Of a DNA stretch of 64,000 nucleotides, positions 8,507 to 17,607 are shown piece after piece. The position numbers and the translations under genes were made by a program. The notes under the pieces are model-generated. The model worked only from the letters and a program-made list of their open reading frames with translations, did not search any database and was not told the DNA's origin. The DNA comes from Pedobacter namyangjuensis. Its GTDB lineage: Bacteria; Bacteroidota; Bacteroidia; Sphingobacteriales; Sphingobacteriaceae. The stretch is from the NCBI RefSeq assembly GCF_003313325.1, contig NZ_QMHQ01000004.1:186001-250000 (forward strand), written 5' to 3'. The stretch's first letter is position 1; each line of letters opens with the position of its first letter.

Positions 8507-9688
8507 CTATTTAATAGCGCTAATTTTAGCAACTAAAAACGTAATAAGCAGGCCAAAACAACCAATTACCGCATAAGAGTAACGCAAGCTAGAAAGCGCA
8601 GAGATATAACCGATTAACGGAGGCCCCATTAAAAAGCCGAAATAGCTAACCCCAGAAACCATGGCTAAGGCAATACCCGGAGAAACTTTGGTGTTGCTGC
8701 CTGCTATGCTGTAAACCATAGGCACTATACCCGAAACGCCAATACCCACCAACATAAAGCCAATGGTTGCCGGTACAATTTGCGGGTAAATTACCGAAAG
8801 AAACATACCGAAAGAAATGATTACTCCACTTACTTGTAGCGAGCGTTTTCTACCGTACTTACCTATTATTTTATCGCCTATAAAACGGCCCGTTGCCATC
8901 ATCACCATAAAAGATGCGTAACCTAATATTACCAGTTGCGTAGGCGCTTTTACAATTTCCTTAAAGTAAACACCACTCCAGTCGAACATGGCTCCTTCGG
9001 TTGCCATGCTACAAAAACCAATTATACCTAGTTGCACTAAAACGCCCTGTGGCTTTGTAAAAAAACTCGTCTTTTTAGCTTCGGTTGATTTTTCGCCTGG
9101 AACTAAAAATCTGTAATTTATAAAGATGTGCAGCCAAACAATAGCCGCAATAATTACAAAATGTACAAGGGGCGTAAAACCTAAGTTAACCATAAGCAGG
9201 CCGATTAAAGCCCCAGAAAAACCGCCGATGCTCCAAGCACCGTGAAAAGATGTCATAATGGGCTTGCCGTAATATCGCTCTGCAGCAACACCTTGTGTAT
9301 TTAACGCAATGTTGCAAATGTTGCCCGCAATACCGAACAAAAACAAGAAAATACCCAAATGCCAACCTGCCGTAGCGAAAGCTAAAATACTAAGCGCCAA
9401 AGCATACAACGGACCGCCAATAGTTAACATTCTTCTGCTACCAAATATGGCAGTTAGCCTACCAGATATAGGCATTGTTAATAGCTGACCAAGTGGTAAA
9501 GCAAGCAGTATGCTGCCTAATGCTGCATCAGACAAATTCATTGCTGCTTTTAAATCGGGGATTCTACTTGCCCAAGAAGCAAAACAAACGCCTTGCCCAA
9601 AGTAAAATAACGAAACCGCTAACCTAACTCTTTTAGGACTATATTTTATTTCAGAAGCATATTCTAATTCGGTAAGCGAAGCTGACAT
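8507..9688 (-). CDS. MFS transporter, YbjJ-like
   Basis: 393 residues from ATG 9688 (MSASLTELEY); a longer frame to 9736 adds an unlikely polar stretch. Twelve hydrophobic segments and the N-terminal signature FYFGQGVCFASWASRIPDLK, which resembles the YbjJ/fucose-permease-like branch of the major facilitator superfamily. It is an inner membrane secondary carrier; substrate unknown. It is transcribed toward the 3' end of the sigma locus and may follow the serine hydrolase gene upstream (gap 78 nt). Confidence 0.88.
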   Translation of the reverse strand: MSASLTELEYASEIKYSPKRVRLAVSLFYFGQGVCFASWASRIPDLKAAMNLSDAALGSILLALPLGQLLTMPISGRLTAIFGSRRMLTIGGPLYALALSILAFATAGWHLGIFLFLFGIAGNICNIALNTQGVAAERYYGKPIMTSFHGAWSIGGFSGALIGLLMVNLGFTPLVHFVIIAAIVWLHIFINYRFLVPGEKSTEAKKTSFFTKPQGVLVQLGIIGFCSMATEGAMFDWSGVYFKEIVKAPTQLVILGYASFMVMMATGRFIGDKIIGKYGRKRSLQVSGVIISFGMFLSVIYPQIVPATIGFMLVGIGVSGIVPMVYSIAGSNTKVSPGIALAMVSGVSYFGFLMGPPLIGYISALSSLRYSYAVIGCFGLLITFLVAKISAIK

Positions 9689-9766
9689 AGATTTTAATAT
9701 TTTACAAGAGCGAGGCAAATCTCGGTAAATTAGCACATAAAGCGAGCAATCGTTTTGTAAAATATG

Positions 9767-10948
9767 TTACTTTATAGATCTGCCAACTTCTTGCACGAAA
9801 CCGTGGAAATTGATTTTTTTCTGGCGACCTCCAAGCCGAACGATAATTACGTTATTTTGTGGATTTACGTAGACCGACTGATTGAACATCCCTTGCGCTT
9901 TATAGTCGTAAACTTTTTGGGCGTAGAAATATCTGCCGTCAGGATTTTTCTCTATTCGATAATCCATTTGGTCTTTTTCTAACTGATTTGCAGCGCCAAC
10001 AGAATCCTTAAAATACCTAAAATCTCGACATGCCCAAAATTGGTTTTTATAACGTTTGCTGGTTAAAGAATCTGGGTGTGTAGTAGCATCAACCCATTTT
10101 TTAGAAACGATTTGTTTTCCTTCCCAATTTCCACCTTTAAGGTATAATCTGCCCAATTTTGCAAAATCTAATGCAGTAGCATTTATGCAGCAAAAAGCTT
10201 TTACGTTATCTTTATTATCTAAACTCCAAAGCGCATCGCTTTCTGTGCCTAAAGGTTGCCATAAGTTCTCTTGAAATAAGGTCTGTAGTTTTTTACCCGT
10301 TGCCTTTTCTAAAACCATAGCTAATACCTGCGTATTTATACTTTGATACTCGAAAGTTTTGCCAGGTTCGGTTTTCATTTTCATCTTACGCACCATTTTT
10401 TCTAAATCGGCTCCATAATAGCTACGTACAATTTTAGAAAATGGGTTAAAGGCTCGTTCGGTAAATCTAAATCCGCTTCTCATATCCAGCACATGCTGAA
10501 TGGTAAGTCGATTGAAACGCTCATCGTTTTTAGCCAATTCGGGCAGGTAGTTAATCACCAATTCGTCAGTAGATTTTATTTGACCGCGATCTACCGCAAT
10601 ACCAACTAAAGTGCCCACAAAAGATTTGGCCATGGAAAAACTAGGTTGCTTTGCATCTATGGTATTCCCATCAGAAAGGTATTGATAGATAATGCTATCA
10701 TTTTTAATAACCAAAAAAACACTTGTTTTGGTGGCAATTATCGAACTATCAATTCGCTTTTTTAAAGCGCTATAATTTGTATTTGGATATGCATTTTTAA
10801 AACGAAACGGCGTAGCCGATTTTTGAATGGTTAGGTTATTAAATTTAGCGCTATCGCTAGCATCGGGAACTAAATACCTAACAGATCTAAGTGGAACGCA
10901 GGCGGTAAGAAAAAGTAGAAAAATGACTAAGAAAAAAGTTGCTCTCAT
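9767..10948 (-). CDS. Serine hydrolase of the class C beta-lactamase fold, lipoprotein
   Basis: 393 residues. Signal peptide with lipobox Cys at residue 17 (FLLFLTAC). The SxxK catalytic motif is SMAK (Ser105, Lys108), with a second motif Y-Q-S in FEYQSINTQ, as in DD-peptidase, esterase and class C beta-lactamase relatives. Length and layout fit family S12 hydrolases. It should be a periplasmic, membrane-anchored hydrolase acting on peptides, esters or cell wall fragments; the exact substrate cannot be inferred. It lacks an obvious KTG box in the C-terminal half (YVNPQNNVIIVRLGG is at that place). Confidence 0.88.
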   Translation of the reverse strand: MRATFFLVIFLLFLTACVPLRSVRYLVPDASDSAKFNNLTIQKSATPFRFKNAYPNTNYSALKKRIDSSIIATKTSVFLVIKNDSIIYQYLSDGNTIDAKQPSFSMAKSFVGTLVGIAVDRGQIKSTDELVINYLPELAKNDERFNRLTIQHVLDMRSGFRFTERAFNPFSKIVRSYYGADLEKMVRKMKMKTEPGKTFEYQSINTQVLAMVLEKATGKKLQTLFQENLWQPLGTESDALWSLDNKDNVKAFCCINATALDFAKLGRLYLKGGNWEGKQIVSKKWVDATTHPDSLTSKRYKNQFWACRDFRYFKDSVGAANQLEKDQMDYRIEKNPDGRYFYAQKVYDYKAQGMFNQSVYVNPQNNVIIVRLGGRQKKINFHGFVQEVGRSIK

Positions 10949-11031
10949 TATTGCTAAAATACGTATCGAGATTAGAAAACGTTAAGAATTACAAATTGTT
11001 ACAAAAATTTAATATTGGCTTAATTGCAAAA

Positions 11032-11062
11032 ATAAAAAGGCCAGCAAAATGCTGGCCTTTTT
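11032..11062 (-). terminator. Terminator of lpdA
   Basis: GGCCAGCA (11039-11046), loop AAA, TGCTGGCC (11050-11057), flanked by an A-run and a T-run, so it can stop transcription leaving lpdA on the minus strand. It lies about 40 nt beyond the lpdA stop. Confidence 0.85.
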
Positions 11063-11103
11063 ATTTCTAATACGCTAGACTTCGAACTTTAGACTCTAGA
11101 CTA

Positions 11104-12510
11104 TTAAATATGTATCGCCCTATTTTCAGTTGCAGCCATCGCAGCTTCTTTTAAAGCTTCGGTGTAAGTTGGGTGTGCATGGCAAATTCTTGCAATATCT
11201 TCTGCTGAAGCACGGAATTCCATTGAAACAACAGCTTCTGCAATCATATCCGCAGCACGAGGGCCAATCATGTGTACACCTAAAATTTCATCCGTTTTCT
11301 CGTCGGCCAAAACTTTAACAAAACCATCAGTATCCATACTTGCTTTAGCTCTGCCACTTGCTTTGAAAGGGAAAGATCCAGCTTTATACTTCATACCTTT
11401 TTCCTTCAACTGTTCTTCGGTGTAACCAACAGAAGCAACCTCTGGCCAAGTGTAAACCACACCCGGAATTAAGTTATAATTAATGTGCGGTTTTTGTCCG
11501 GCAATGGTTTCTGCCACATAAATACCTTCATCCTCTGCTTTGTGTGCTAGCATAGCACCGGTAATTACATCGCCTATGGCATAAACACCTTTAACAGCAG
11601 TTTCTAAATGTGCATTAACCGGAATTTTCTTCCCTCTTTCCTCTACAGTAATTCCAATTTTATCTAAGCCTAAGCCTTCGCTATAAGCAGTTCTACCAAC
11701 GGCAACAATGCAGTAATCAGCATCAAAATTAACCGCTTCGCCTTTTGCATTTTCTGCGGTTACGGTAACGGTTTTACCTTTTGTAGTTGCGCCGGTAACT
11801 TTATGGCCCATAAAAAACTCCATGCCTAAAGATTTCTTTAAAACACGCTGCAATTCTTTACCTAAACCACCATCCATAGTAGCAATAATAGATGGCATAT
11901 ATTCTATTACCGAAACTTTAGTACCTAAACGAGCGTAAACAGAACCTAATTCTAAGCCTATTACACCTCCACCAATAACAATCATTGATTTAGGAACTTC
12001 TTTAATATTTAATGCCTCTGTAGAAGTAATGATACGTTTCTTGTCGATTGGCAAAAATGGCAATGCAGTAGGTTTAGAACCTGTAGCAATAATTACATTT
12101 TTAGCCGTTAATTTCTCGGTAGATCCATCAGCTTTAGTAACAACAATGGTATTTTTATCTTCGAAAGAACCAACACCTTCGTAAGCATCAATTTTATTTT
12201 TCTTGAACAAATAAGTAATACCAGCCGTATTTTGCGAAACAACATCGTCTTTACGAGCAATCATCTGTTTCATATCAACCTTTAAATCTTTTAGGTTAAT
12301 ACCATGTGTAGTAAAGCTGTGCGCTGCATTGTGAAAATGCTCAGAAGAATCTAGCAAAGCCTTAGACGGAATACAGCCAACATTTAAGCAGGTACCGCCA
12401 TAAGTTTTATATTTTTCTACTACTGCTGTTTTCAAGCCTAATTGTGCACAACGAATGGCACCTACATAACCGCCCGGACCCGAGCCAATAACAACTACGT
12501 CATATTGCAT
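11104..12510 (-). CDS. lpdA: Dihydrolipoyl dehydrogenase (E3)
   Basis: 468 residues. FAD-binding GSGPGG at residues 9-14, the redox disulfide GGTCLNVGCIPSK (Cys41 and Cys46), NAD-binding IGGGVIGLELGSVYARLG, a second FAD contact (VYAIGDV) and the C-terminal catalytic HAHPTYTEALKEA. It reoxidises lipoyl groups of the 2-oxoacid dehydrogenase and glycine cleavage complexes; gcvT is at 56169-57248 in this window. A -7 element TACATTTG on the minus strand (12534-12541) lies 23 nt before the ATG. Confidence 0.97.
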   Translation of the reverse strand: MQYDVVVIGSGPGGYVGAIRCAQLGLKTAVVEKYKTYGGTCLNVGCIPSKALLDSSEHFHNAAHSFTTHGINLKDLKVDMKQMIARKDDVVSQNTAGITYLFKKNKIDAYEGVGSFEDKNTIVVTKADGSTEKLTAKNVIIATGSKPTALPFLPIDKKRIITSTEALNIKEVPKSMIVIGGGVIGLELGSVYARLGTKVSVIEYMPSIIATMDGGLGKELQRVLKKSLGMEFFMGHKVTGATTKGKTVTVTAENAKGEAVNFDADYCIVAVGRTAYSEGLGLDKIGITVEERGKKIPVNAHLETAVKGVYAIGDVITGAMLAHKAEDEGIYVAETIAGQKPHINYNLIPGVVYTWPEVASVGYTEEQLKEKGMKYKAGSFPFKASGRAKASMDTDGFVKVLADEKTDEILGVHMIGPRAADMIAEAVVSMEFRASAEDIARICHAHPTYTEALKEAAMAATENRAIHI

Positions 12511-12691
12511 ATCGAAAGATTTTTTTGTTAAAGCAAATGTATTAATAATTTACGATTTTGGATTGACGAATTATGACTGTAGATTGTAAAATCTTGCTAA
12601 TTTCCGCTCCAATTAACATCCATTTTGCTAAAAACAGAGATGCAACTAAGGGTTTGAAAAGCAAAGGCTGTATTTCATCGGTGCCGAAAGT

Positions 12692-12819
12692 CGGGCTTTA
12701 TACTTCAATCTTTTTGTGAGAGTTATTGCAACACCCCATGGGTTTCCATCTGCGCTAGGCTAAAAAACCGATGGGGTTGATGGCGCATCGAAACAAAAAG
12801 TATTTCCGTTTCAATCCCG
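12692..12819. repeat. REP-like imperfect palindrome, copy C
   Basis: It begins CGGGCTTTATACTTCAATC and ends TATTTCCGTTTCAATCCCG. The ends pair (CGGG/CCCG), and an inner palindrome pairs ACCCCAT (12733-12739) with ATGGGGT (12771-12777). The arms match copies at 6940-6999 and 58010-58086. With its flanks it fills most of the 358-nt gap between lpdA and the small gene at 12869; I see no gene in the rest. Confidence 0.6.
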
Positions 12820-12833
12820 TTTATTTAACAAAG

Positions 12834-12865
12834 TTTGTGCAATAAAAACTACATGCTTATATTTG
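12834..12865 (+). promoter_or_regulatory. Promoter abutting a small membrane protein gene
   Basis: TTTG (12834-12837), 20 nt, TATATTTG (12858-12865). Transcription would begin about 4-7 nt after the last G, which is at or next to the ATG at 12869, so the message may be leaderless or the true start may be the in-frame GTG at codon 12. Confidence 0.55.
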
Positions 12866-12868
12866 AAT

Positions 12869-13042
12869 ATGATAAGTTTAAGAAATATTCCGTTTTTTGC
12901 AGTGGGCGTAGCTGCATTACTATTTGGAGCATTGGTTTTTAATGATATTTATGCCATTGCTTGGTACGTTATCGCCTTAATTTATTTTATTTTCGGATTT
13001 ATATTCCGCAAACCTGTTAACACGTCAGACGGCGGTCACTAA
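12869..13042 (+). CDS. Small two-helix membrane protein
   Basis: 57 residues. Two hydrophobic segments (about 7-24 and 28-46) separated by a short ND turn, ending in a polar tail FRKPVNTSDGGH. It has its own promoter upstream and its own terminator 10 nt downstream, which supports a real single gene. No family is recognised. The start is uncertain because the promoter -7 box ends 3 nt before the ATG. Confidence 0.65.
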   Translation: MISLRNIPFFAVGVAALLFGALVFNDIYAIAWYVIALIYFIFGFIFRKPVNTSDGGH

Positions 13043-13051
13043 AAATTTAAG

Positions 13052-13084
13052 AAAGCTTCTCAGACGGGAAGCTTTTCTTTTTTT
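13052..13084 (+). terminator. Terminator of the small membrane protein gene
   Basis: AAAGCTTC (13052-13059) pairs with GAAGCTTT (13068-13075), then a T-rich tail. It isolates the 57-residue gene from the hydrolase gene downstream. Confidence 0.85.
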
Positions 13085-13135
13085 AAATCAACCCTAACCC
13101 CGAATATATATTCATACAACCAAACAATTAACCAA

Positions 13136-15007
13136 ATGAAACGTATTTTACTCGCCTTTCTTTTTGTTTCGCTCTTTTTAACAGAAAGTACTTTCGCTCA
13201 AGAAACAGATTCCGCCTATGTGCGTAGTCATTACACCAAAATAGAACGACAGATTACCATGAGAGATGGTATAAAACTATTTACATCAATTTATCTCCCA
13301 AAAGATCAAAGTAAAAAATATCCATTTTTGATTAGTCGCACGCCCTACACCGTTGCACCTTATGGCGAAGACAAATACAAGTTAAGCCTGGGAACTTTTC
13401 CCGCCCTAATGCGTGAAGGTTTTATTTTCGTTTACCAAGATGTACGTGGCCGATGGATGAGCGAAGGCGAGTTTGACGACATTAGGCCGCAAACCACCAA
13501 AAAAGGTAAAAAAGATATCGATGAAAGCACCGACACTTATGATACGATTGATTGGTTAGTAAAAAACATTAAAAATAATAACGGCAAAGCCGGAATTTCT
13601 GGCATCTCGTACCCAGGTTTTTATTCTACAACCTCCTTACCAAATGCGCACCCTGCTTTAAAAGCAGTTTCGCCACAGGCACCGGTTACAGATTGGTTTA
13701 TCGGTGATGATTTTCATCATAATGGCGTGCTATTTTTGAATGATGCCTTCAGCTTCATGAGTAGTTTTGGTGTTCCTCGCCCTAAACCAATTACACCAGA
13801 TCAAGGTCCAAAACCTTTTAAATTCCCTATAAAAGACAGCTACAGATTTTATCTGGAAGCAGGTTCGGTTAAAAACCTAAAAGAAAAATATTTTGGCGAC
13901 AGCATCCGTTTTTGGAACAATCTTTTCAAACATCCAAACTTAGATACTTTTTGGAAAGCTAGGTTAATTACGCCACACTTAACCAATGTAAAACCTGCCG
14001 TTATGGTAGTTGGTGGTTTCTTTGATGCGGAAGATGCTTACGGAACATTTGCAACCTATAAGGCCATCGAAAAACAGAATCCAAACACCAAAAATATTTT
14101 AGTAGCTGGTCCTTGGTTTCATGGTGGTTGGGTACGCGGCGATGGTTCTTATTTTGGCGACATCAAATTTGGGCAGCCAACTAGTACCTATTACCAACAA
14201 GAATTAGAATTACCATTCTTTAAATTTTACCTAAAGGGCGAAGGAAAATTCGATGCTGCCGAAGCAAATATCTTTATTACGGGAAGCAATCAATGGAAAA
14301 AATTCGACAAATGGCCACCTGCAACTACAGAAAGCAGAAACTTGTATCTACAGCCTAACGGCAAATTATCTTTCGAAAAAGTTGGCAGAACCGATAGCTG
14401 GACCGAATATATAAGCGATCCGAACAATCCGGTTCCCTACCAAGCCGGTGTACAAGAAAGAAGAACGCGAGAATACATGATAGATGATCAGCGTTTTGCG
14501 GCTAGAAGACCAGATGTAAAAACTTATCAAACCGATGCACTAACGGAAGATATTACCCTAACTGGAACCTTGTTAGCCAATTTAGTAGTTTCAACTACCG
14601 GAACAGACGCCGACTATGTAGTAAAACTGATTGATGTTTATCCCGAAGACGAACCAAATCCGGTTCCAAATCCTAAAAATATTATAATGGGTGGCTACCA
14701 AATGTTGGTACGTGGAGAAATTATGAGAGGTAAATATCGCAATAGCTTCGAAAAACCTGAAGCCTTTATACCAAATGCTATTACCAAAGTAAATTATGCC
14801 TTACCAGATGTAGCGCATACTTTTAAAAAGGGGCACAAAATAATGATCCAAATTCAAAACACGTGGTTCCCATTAGCAGATAGAAATCCTCAAAAATTTA
14901 TGGATATTTACCAGGCAAATCCAGAAGATTTTCAGAAAGCCACACACAGAATCTATCATGACGTAAACAACAGTTCTTATTTAACTGTAGAAGTTTTAAA
15001 ACCATAA
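13136..15007 (+). CDS. CocE/NonD (X-Pro dipeptidyl-peptidase S15-like) secreted hydrolase
   Basis: 623 residues with a signal peptide (ends near ESTFAQ). Alpha/beta-hydrolase core with oxyanion/strand motif YLPKDQSKKYPFLISRTPY, the DVRGRWMSEGEF motif typical of CocE/S15 proteins and nucleophile motif GISYPG (Ser158). A cap region and a C-terminal jelly-roll domain follow (VKLIDVYPEDEPNPVPNP). Expected to be a periplasmic or exported acyl- or peptide-bond hydrolase. The next gene, an M1 peptidase, starts 6 nt later, suggesting an oligopeptide-degrading pair. Confidence 0.93.
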   Translation: MKRILLAFLFVSLFLTESTFAQETDSAYVRSHYTKIERQITMRDGIKLFTSIYLPKDQSKKYPFLISRTPYTVAPYGEDKYKLSLGTFPALMREGFIFVYQDVRGRWMSEGEFDDIRPQTTKKGKKDIDESTDTYDTIDWLVKNIKNNNGKAGISGISYPGFYSTTSLPNAHPALKAVSPQAPVTDWFIGDDFHHNGVLFLNDAFSFMSSFGVPRPKPITPDQGPKPFKFPIKDSYRFYLEAGSVKNLKEKYFGDSIRFWNNLFKHPNLDTFWKARLITPHLTNVKPAVMVVGGFFDAEDAYGTFATYKAIEKQNPNTKNILVAGPWFHGGWVRGDGSYFGDIKFGQPTSTYYQQELELPFFKFYLKGEGKFDAAEANIFITGSNQWKKFDKWPPATTESRNLYLQPNGKLSFEKVGRTDSWTEYISDPNNPVPYQAGVQERRTREYMIDDQRFAARRPDVKTYQTDALTEDITLTGTLLANLVVSTTGTDADYVVKLIDVYPEDEPNPVPNPKNIIMGGYQMLVRGEIMRGKYRNSFEKPEAFIPNAITKVNYALPDVAHTFKKGHKIMIQIQNTWFPLADRNPQKFMDIYQANPEDFQKATHRIYHDVNNSSYLTVEVLKP

Positions 15008-15013
15008 CATAAA

Positions 15014-16669
15014 ATGAAAAAAATATGCTTTTTGCTTTTGATGGCCGCTTGCAGTTTAACTGCAAACGCTCAATTGCTTACTAACAAAAAAGCTTACTCG
15101 AGAGCAGATAGCTTAAGGGGAATGTTAACGCCTTTACGTACCTGTTACGACATTAACTATTACCATTTAGATGTTAAAATTAACATTGAAGAAAAATCGG
15201 TAAGTGGCAGTAACGAATTTGCTTTTACTGCTACACAGGATTTTACCAACCTACAATTCGATCTTTTCGAAAATCTGCAAATAGAAAAAGTAGTTTACAA
15301 AGGTGCTTCGATTCCTTTCACAAGAGAATTTAATGCGGTTTTTTTAACTTTTCCTAAGGCAATAAAAAAAGGAGCGAAAGATAAATTCACCGTTTTTTAC
15401 GGCGGAAATCCAGTAGTTGCTAAAAACCCACCTTGGGATGGCGGTTTCATCTTTAAAAAGGATAAAGGTGGCAATCCATTTGTTTCGGTGGCTTGCCAAG
15501 GCTTAGGTGCAAGTGTTTGGTGGCCTACAAAAGATCACCAGAGCGATGAAGTGGACAGCATGCTAATTAGCATCTCGGTTCCAAAAGATTTAAACGAAGT
15601 CTCTAACGGTCGCTTAAGAAACATTGTTGACAAACCAGATGGTTATAGACAGCACAATTGGTTTGTTTCTAATCCGATAAACAATTACAACGTTACTTTT
15701 TATATTGGCAAATACGCTCATTGGACAGACAATTTTGCCGGAGAAGACGGCAATCTTACTATCGATTATTGGTCGCTAAAGGAAGATAGCGCCAAAGCAC
15801 GTCCGCATTGGGATGCCGACGTAAAACCGATGTTAAAGGCTTTTGAACATTGGTTCGGGCCCTACCCTTGGTATAAAGATGGCTTTAAGTTAGTGCAAGC
15901 GCCACATTTAGGTATGGAGCATCAAAGTGCTGTTGCTTACGGCAATCAGTTTAAAAAAGGGTATTTAGGTGGCGATATGTCTGGCACCGGGCACGGGTTA
16001 AAATGGGATTACATTACCGTACACGAAGCAGGCCACGAATGGTTTGCGAATAACGTAACTACAAAAGACATTGCCGACATGTGGGTGCACGAAGGTTTTA
16101 CCACTTATTCTGAAGCTTTATTTACTGAGTATACTCAAGGTAAAAAAGCGGGCGAAGAATATGTTATTGGCTTGCGTAGAGGAATTGGAAACCGAACGCC
16201 CATGATTGGCCCATACAATGTTAATGTAGAAGGTAGTGGCGATATGTATCCGAAAGGTGCAAATCTAATTCACACTATCCGCCAGCTAGTAAACAACGAT
16301 GAGAAATTTAGGCAGATTTTGCGTGGTATCAACAAAACTTTTTATCATACAACCACTACAAGCGAAGCGGTAGAAAAATACATAATCAAACAAAGTGGAT
16401 TAAAACTCGACAAGGTTTTTGATCAGTACCTGCGCTATTCAAAAATTCCGGTTTTGGAGTACAAAATCAACAATGGCGAATTGTCTTACCGTTGGATTAC
16501 CGATGTAAAGGATTTTGATATGCCAGTTAAAGTCTCGCTAAAAGCGGATGAGTATACACTCATTTCGCCTACAAACGACTGGAAAACTACAAAAATAGAT
16601 GCTTCTGTGAATATGGATAGCTTTAAAACTGAGCCAAATTTTTACGTAAAAGTTAAAAAGGGAGAGTAA
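15014..16669 (+). CDS. M1 family metallopeptidase (aminopeptidase N-like)
   Basis: 551 residues with a signal peptide ending near ANA. The zinc site is HEAGH (His337, Glu338, His341) with the third ligand Glu360 (motif HExxH-18-E). The substrate-binding GxMEN motif appears as LGMEHQS, that is, His in place of Asn. The protein is shorter than full aminopeptidase N: an N-terminal beta domain and catalytic domain with a short C-terminal part, as in many Bacteroidota M1 proteins. It probably trims peptides together with the preceding hydrolase. Confidence 0.94.
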   Translation: MKKICFLLLMAACSLTANAQLLTNKKAYSRADSLRGMLTPLRTCYDINYYHLDVKINIEEKSVSGSNEFAFTATQDFTNLQFDLFENLQIEKVVYKGASIPFTREFNAVFLTFPKAIKKGAKDKFTVFYGGNPVVAKNPPWDGGFIFKKDKGGNPFVSVACQGLGASVWWPTKDHQSDEVDSMLISISVPKDLNEVSNGRLRNIVDKPDGYRQHNWFVSNPINNYNVTFYIGKYAHWTDNFAGEDGNLTIDYWSLKEDSAKARPHWDADVKPMLKAFEHWFGPYPWYKDGFKLVQAPHLGMEHQSAVAYGNQFKKGYLGGDMSGTGHGLKWDYITVHEAGHEWFANNVTTKDIADMWVHEGFTTYSEALFTEYTQGKKAGEEYVIGLRRGIGNRTPMIGPYNVNVEGSGDMYPKGANLIHTIRQLVNNDEKFRQILRGINKTFYHTTTTSEAVEKYIIKQSGLKLDKVFDQYLRYSKIPVLEYKINNGELSYRWITDVKDFDMPVKVSLKADEYTLISPTNDWKTTKIDASVNMDSFKTEPNFYVKVKKGE

Positions 16670-16680
16670 TAGGATTAGCT

Positions 16681-16708
16681 AATTAGCAGATTCTCCAATC
16701 AGCTAATT
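16681..16708. repeat. Intergenic inverted repeat of TAATTAGC words
   Basis: Arms 16681-16692 and 16697-16708 match at 11 of 12 positions with a 4-nt loop CTCC. It follows the M1 peptidase gene by 11 nt. There is no T-run, so it may cap the message 3' end or be a dispersed repeat of the kind at 3584 and 56110. Confidence 0.5.
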
Positions 16709-16769
16709 ATTTTCCCGGTCGTGCAACTTTTCGTAAACAAACAACGTCTTATAAGAAAATAATAAAATC

Positions 16770-17507
16770 ATGAAGAAAATATTCCTATCATTTGGCTTAA
16801 TTATAGCATTTACTTGCCTAGGCATACAACCACTTTTAGCAAACGACCCGATAAACATTAGCGTGTCTAAAAATAAAAAAGAAGACAGGGATGTTAGAGA
16901 TTTTAACGGAGTTGCTGCAGGTGGACCAATAACGGTTATTGTTACATTAGGTAATACAGAAGGCTTAAGATTTGAAGGCGATGCCGATGCGATCTCTACC
17001 TTGATTACCGAAGTGAGAAAAAACATTTTGATCATCAGACCGCAAAACAGCTGGACCAGTTGGGCAAAAAAATATGAGAATAAAAAAATTACGGCTTATG
17101 TTTCGGCAAAAACGCTTAGAAGCTTAACCATGAGTGGTGATGGAAAAATGAATGTAACCAACAAAATTGCTACCGAGAGTTTGAATGTAAATTTAAGCGG
17201 TTCGGGAAGCATAACCGCTAATATTAATGTAGAAGGTTTTGTGGCTAACGTAAGTGGTTCTGGTAATTTAAATATATCAGGCGGTGCAGATAACGCTAGC
17301 GTAAATATCAGCGGATCTGGCTCACTGACTAAAAAAGGATTTAACGTTGGCAACTTATCATCTGTAGTTAGCGGTTCTGGTTCGGTTTATGCAAATGTTG
17401 AAGATAGTATTAGTGCTACGATTAGTGGTTCTGGCACCATAAATTATAGCGGAGATCCAAAAGTTAAACAAACTGTAATAGGTTCTGGAAGCGTAAGAAA
17501 AATATAA
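16770..17507 (+). CDS. Head-GIN domain (DUF2807) secreted protein
   Basis: 245 residues with a signal peptide ending near LLAN. The opening RDVRDFNGVAAGGPITVIV is the head-GIN motif, and the C-terminal half repeats VSGSGS/ISGSGS turns about every 20 residues, predicting a right-handed beta-helix (DUF2807 auto-transporter-like adhesin domain). Exported to periplasm or surface; no enzymatic role is known for the family. The gene has a strong terminator and is followed by convergent genes. Confidence 0.9.
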   Translation: MKKIFLSFGLIIAFTCLGIQPLLANDPINISVSKNKKEDRDVRDFNGVAAGGPITVIVTLGNTEGLRFEGDADAISTLITEVRKNILIIRPQNSWTSWAKKYENKKITAYVSAKTLRSLTMSGDGKMNVTNKIATESLNVNLSGSGSITANINVEGFVANVSGSGNLNISGGADNASVNISGSGSLTKKGFNVGNLSSVVSGSGSVYANVEDSISATISGSGTINYSGDPKVKQTVIGSGSVRKI

Positions 17508-17531
17508 TCGCTTTTAAAAGCCAACACTAAC

Positions 17532-17567
17532 AAAAAAGCTTCCTGATCATTCGGGAAGCTTTTTTTG
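17532..17567. terminator. Bidirectional terminator
   Basis: AAGCTTCC (17536-17543) pairs with GGAAGCTT (17554-17561), flanked by A-run and T-run, so it can end both the head-GIN gene (plus) and the 17608 gene (minus). Confidence 0.85.
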
Positions 17568-17607
17568 TTATGCCAACTTTTATAAATATGGGAAACCGTA
17601 ACCTTAT

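Noticed and set aside
9764..9982. 72-codon plus-strand frame opposite the serine hydrolase
   Set aside because: Lies antisense to a strong, well-supported gene with catalytic motifs; treated as a shadow.
16703..17035. 110-codon minus-strand frame over the head-GIN gene
   Set aside because: Antisense to the recognised head-GIN domain; no family features.
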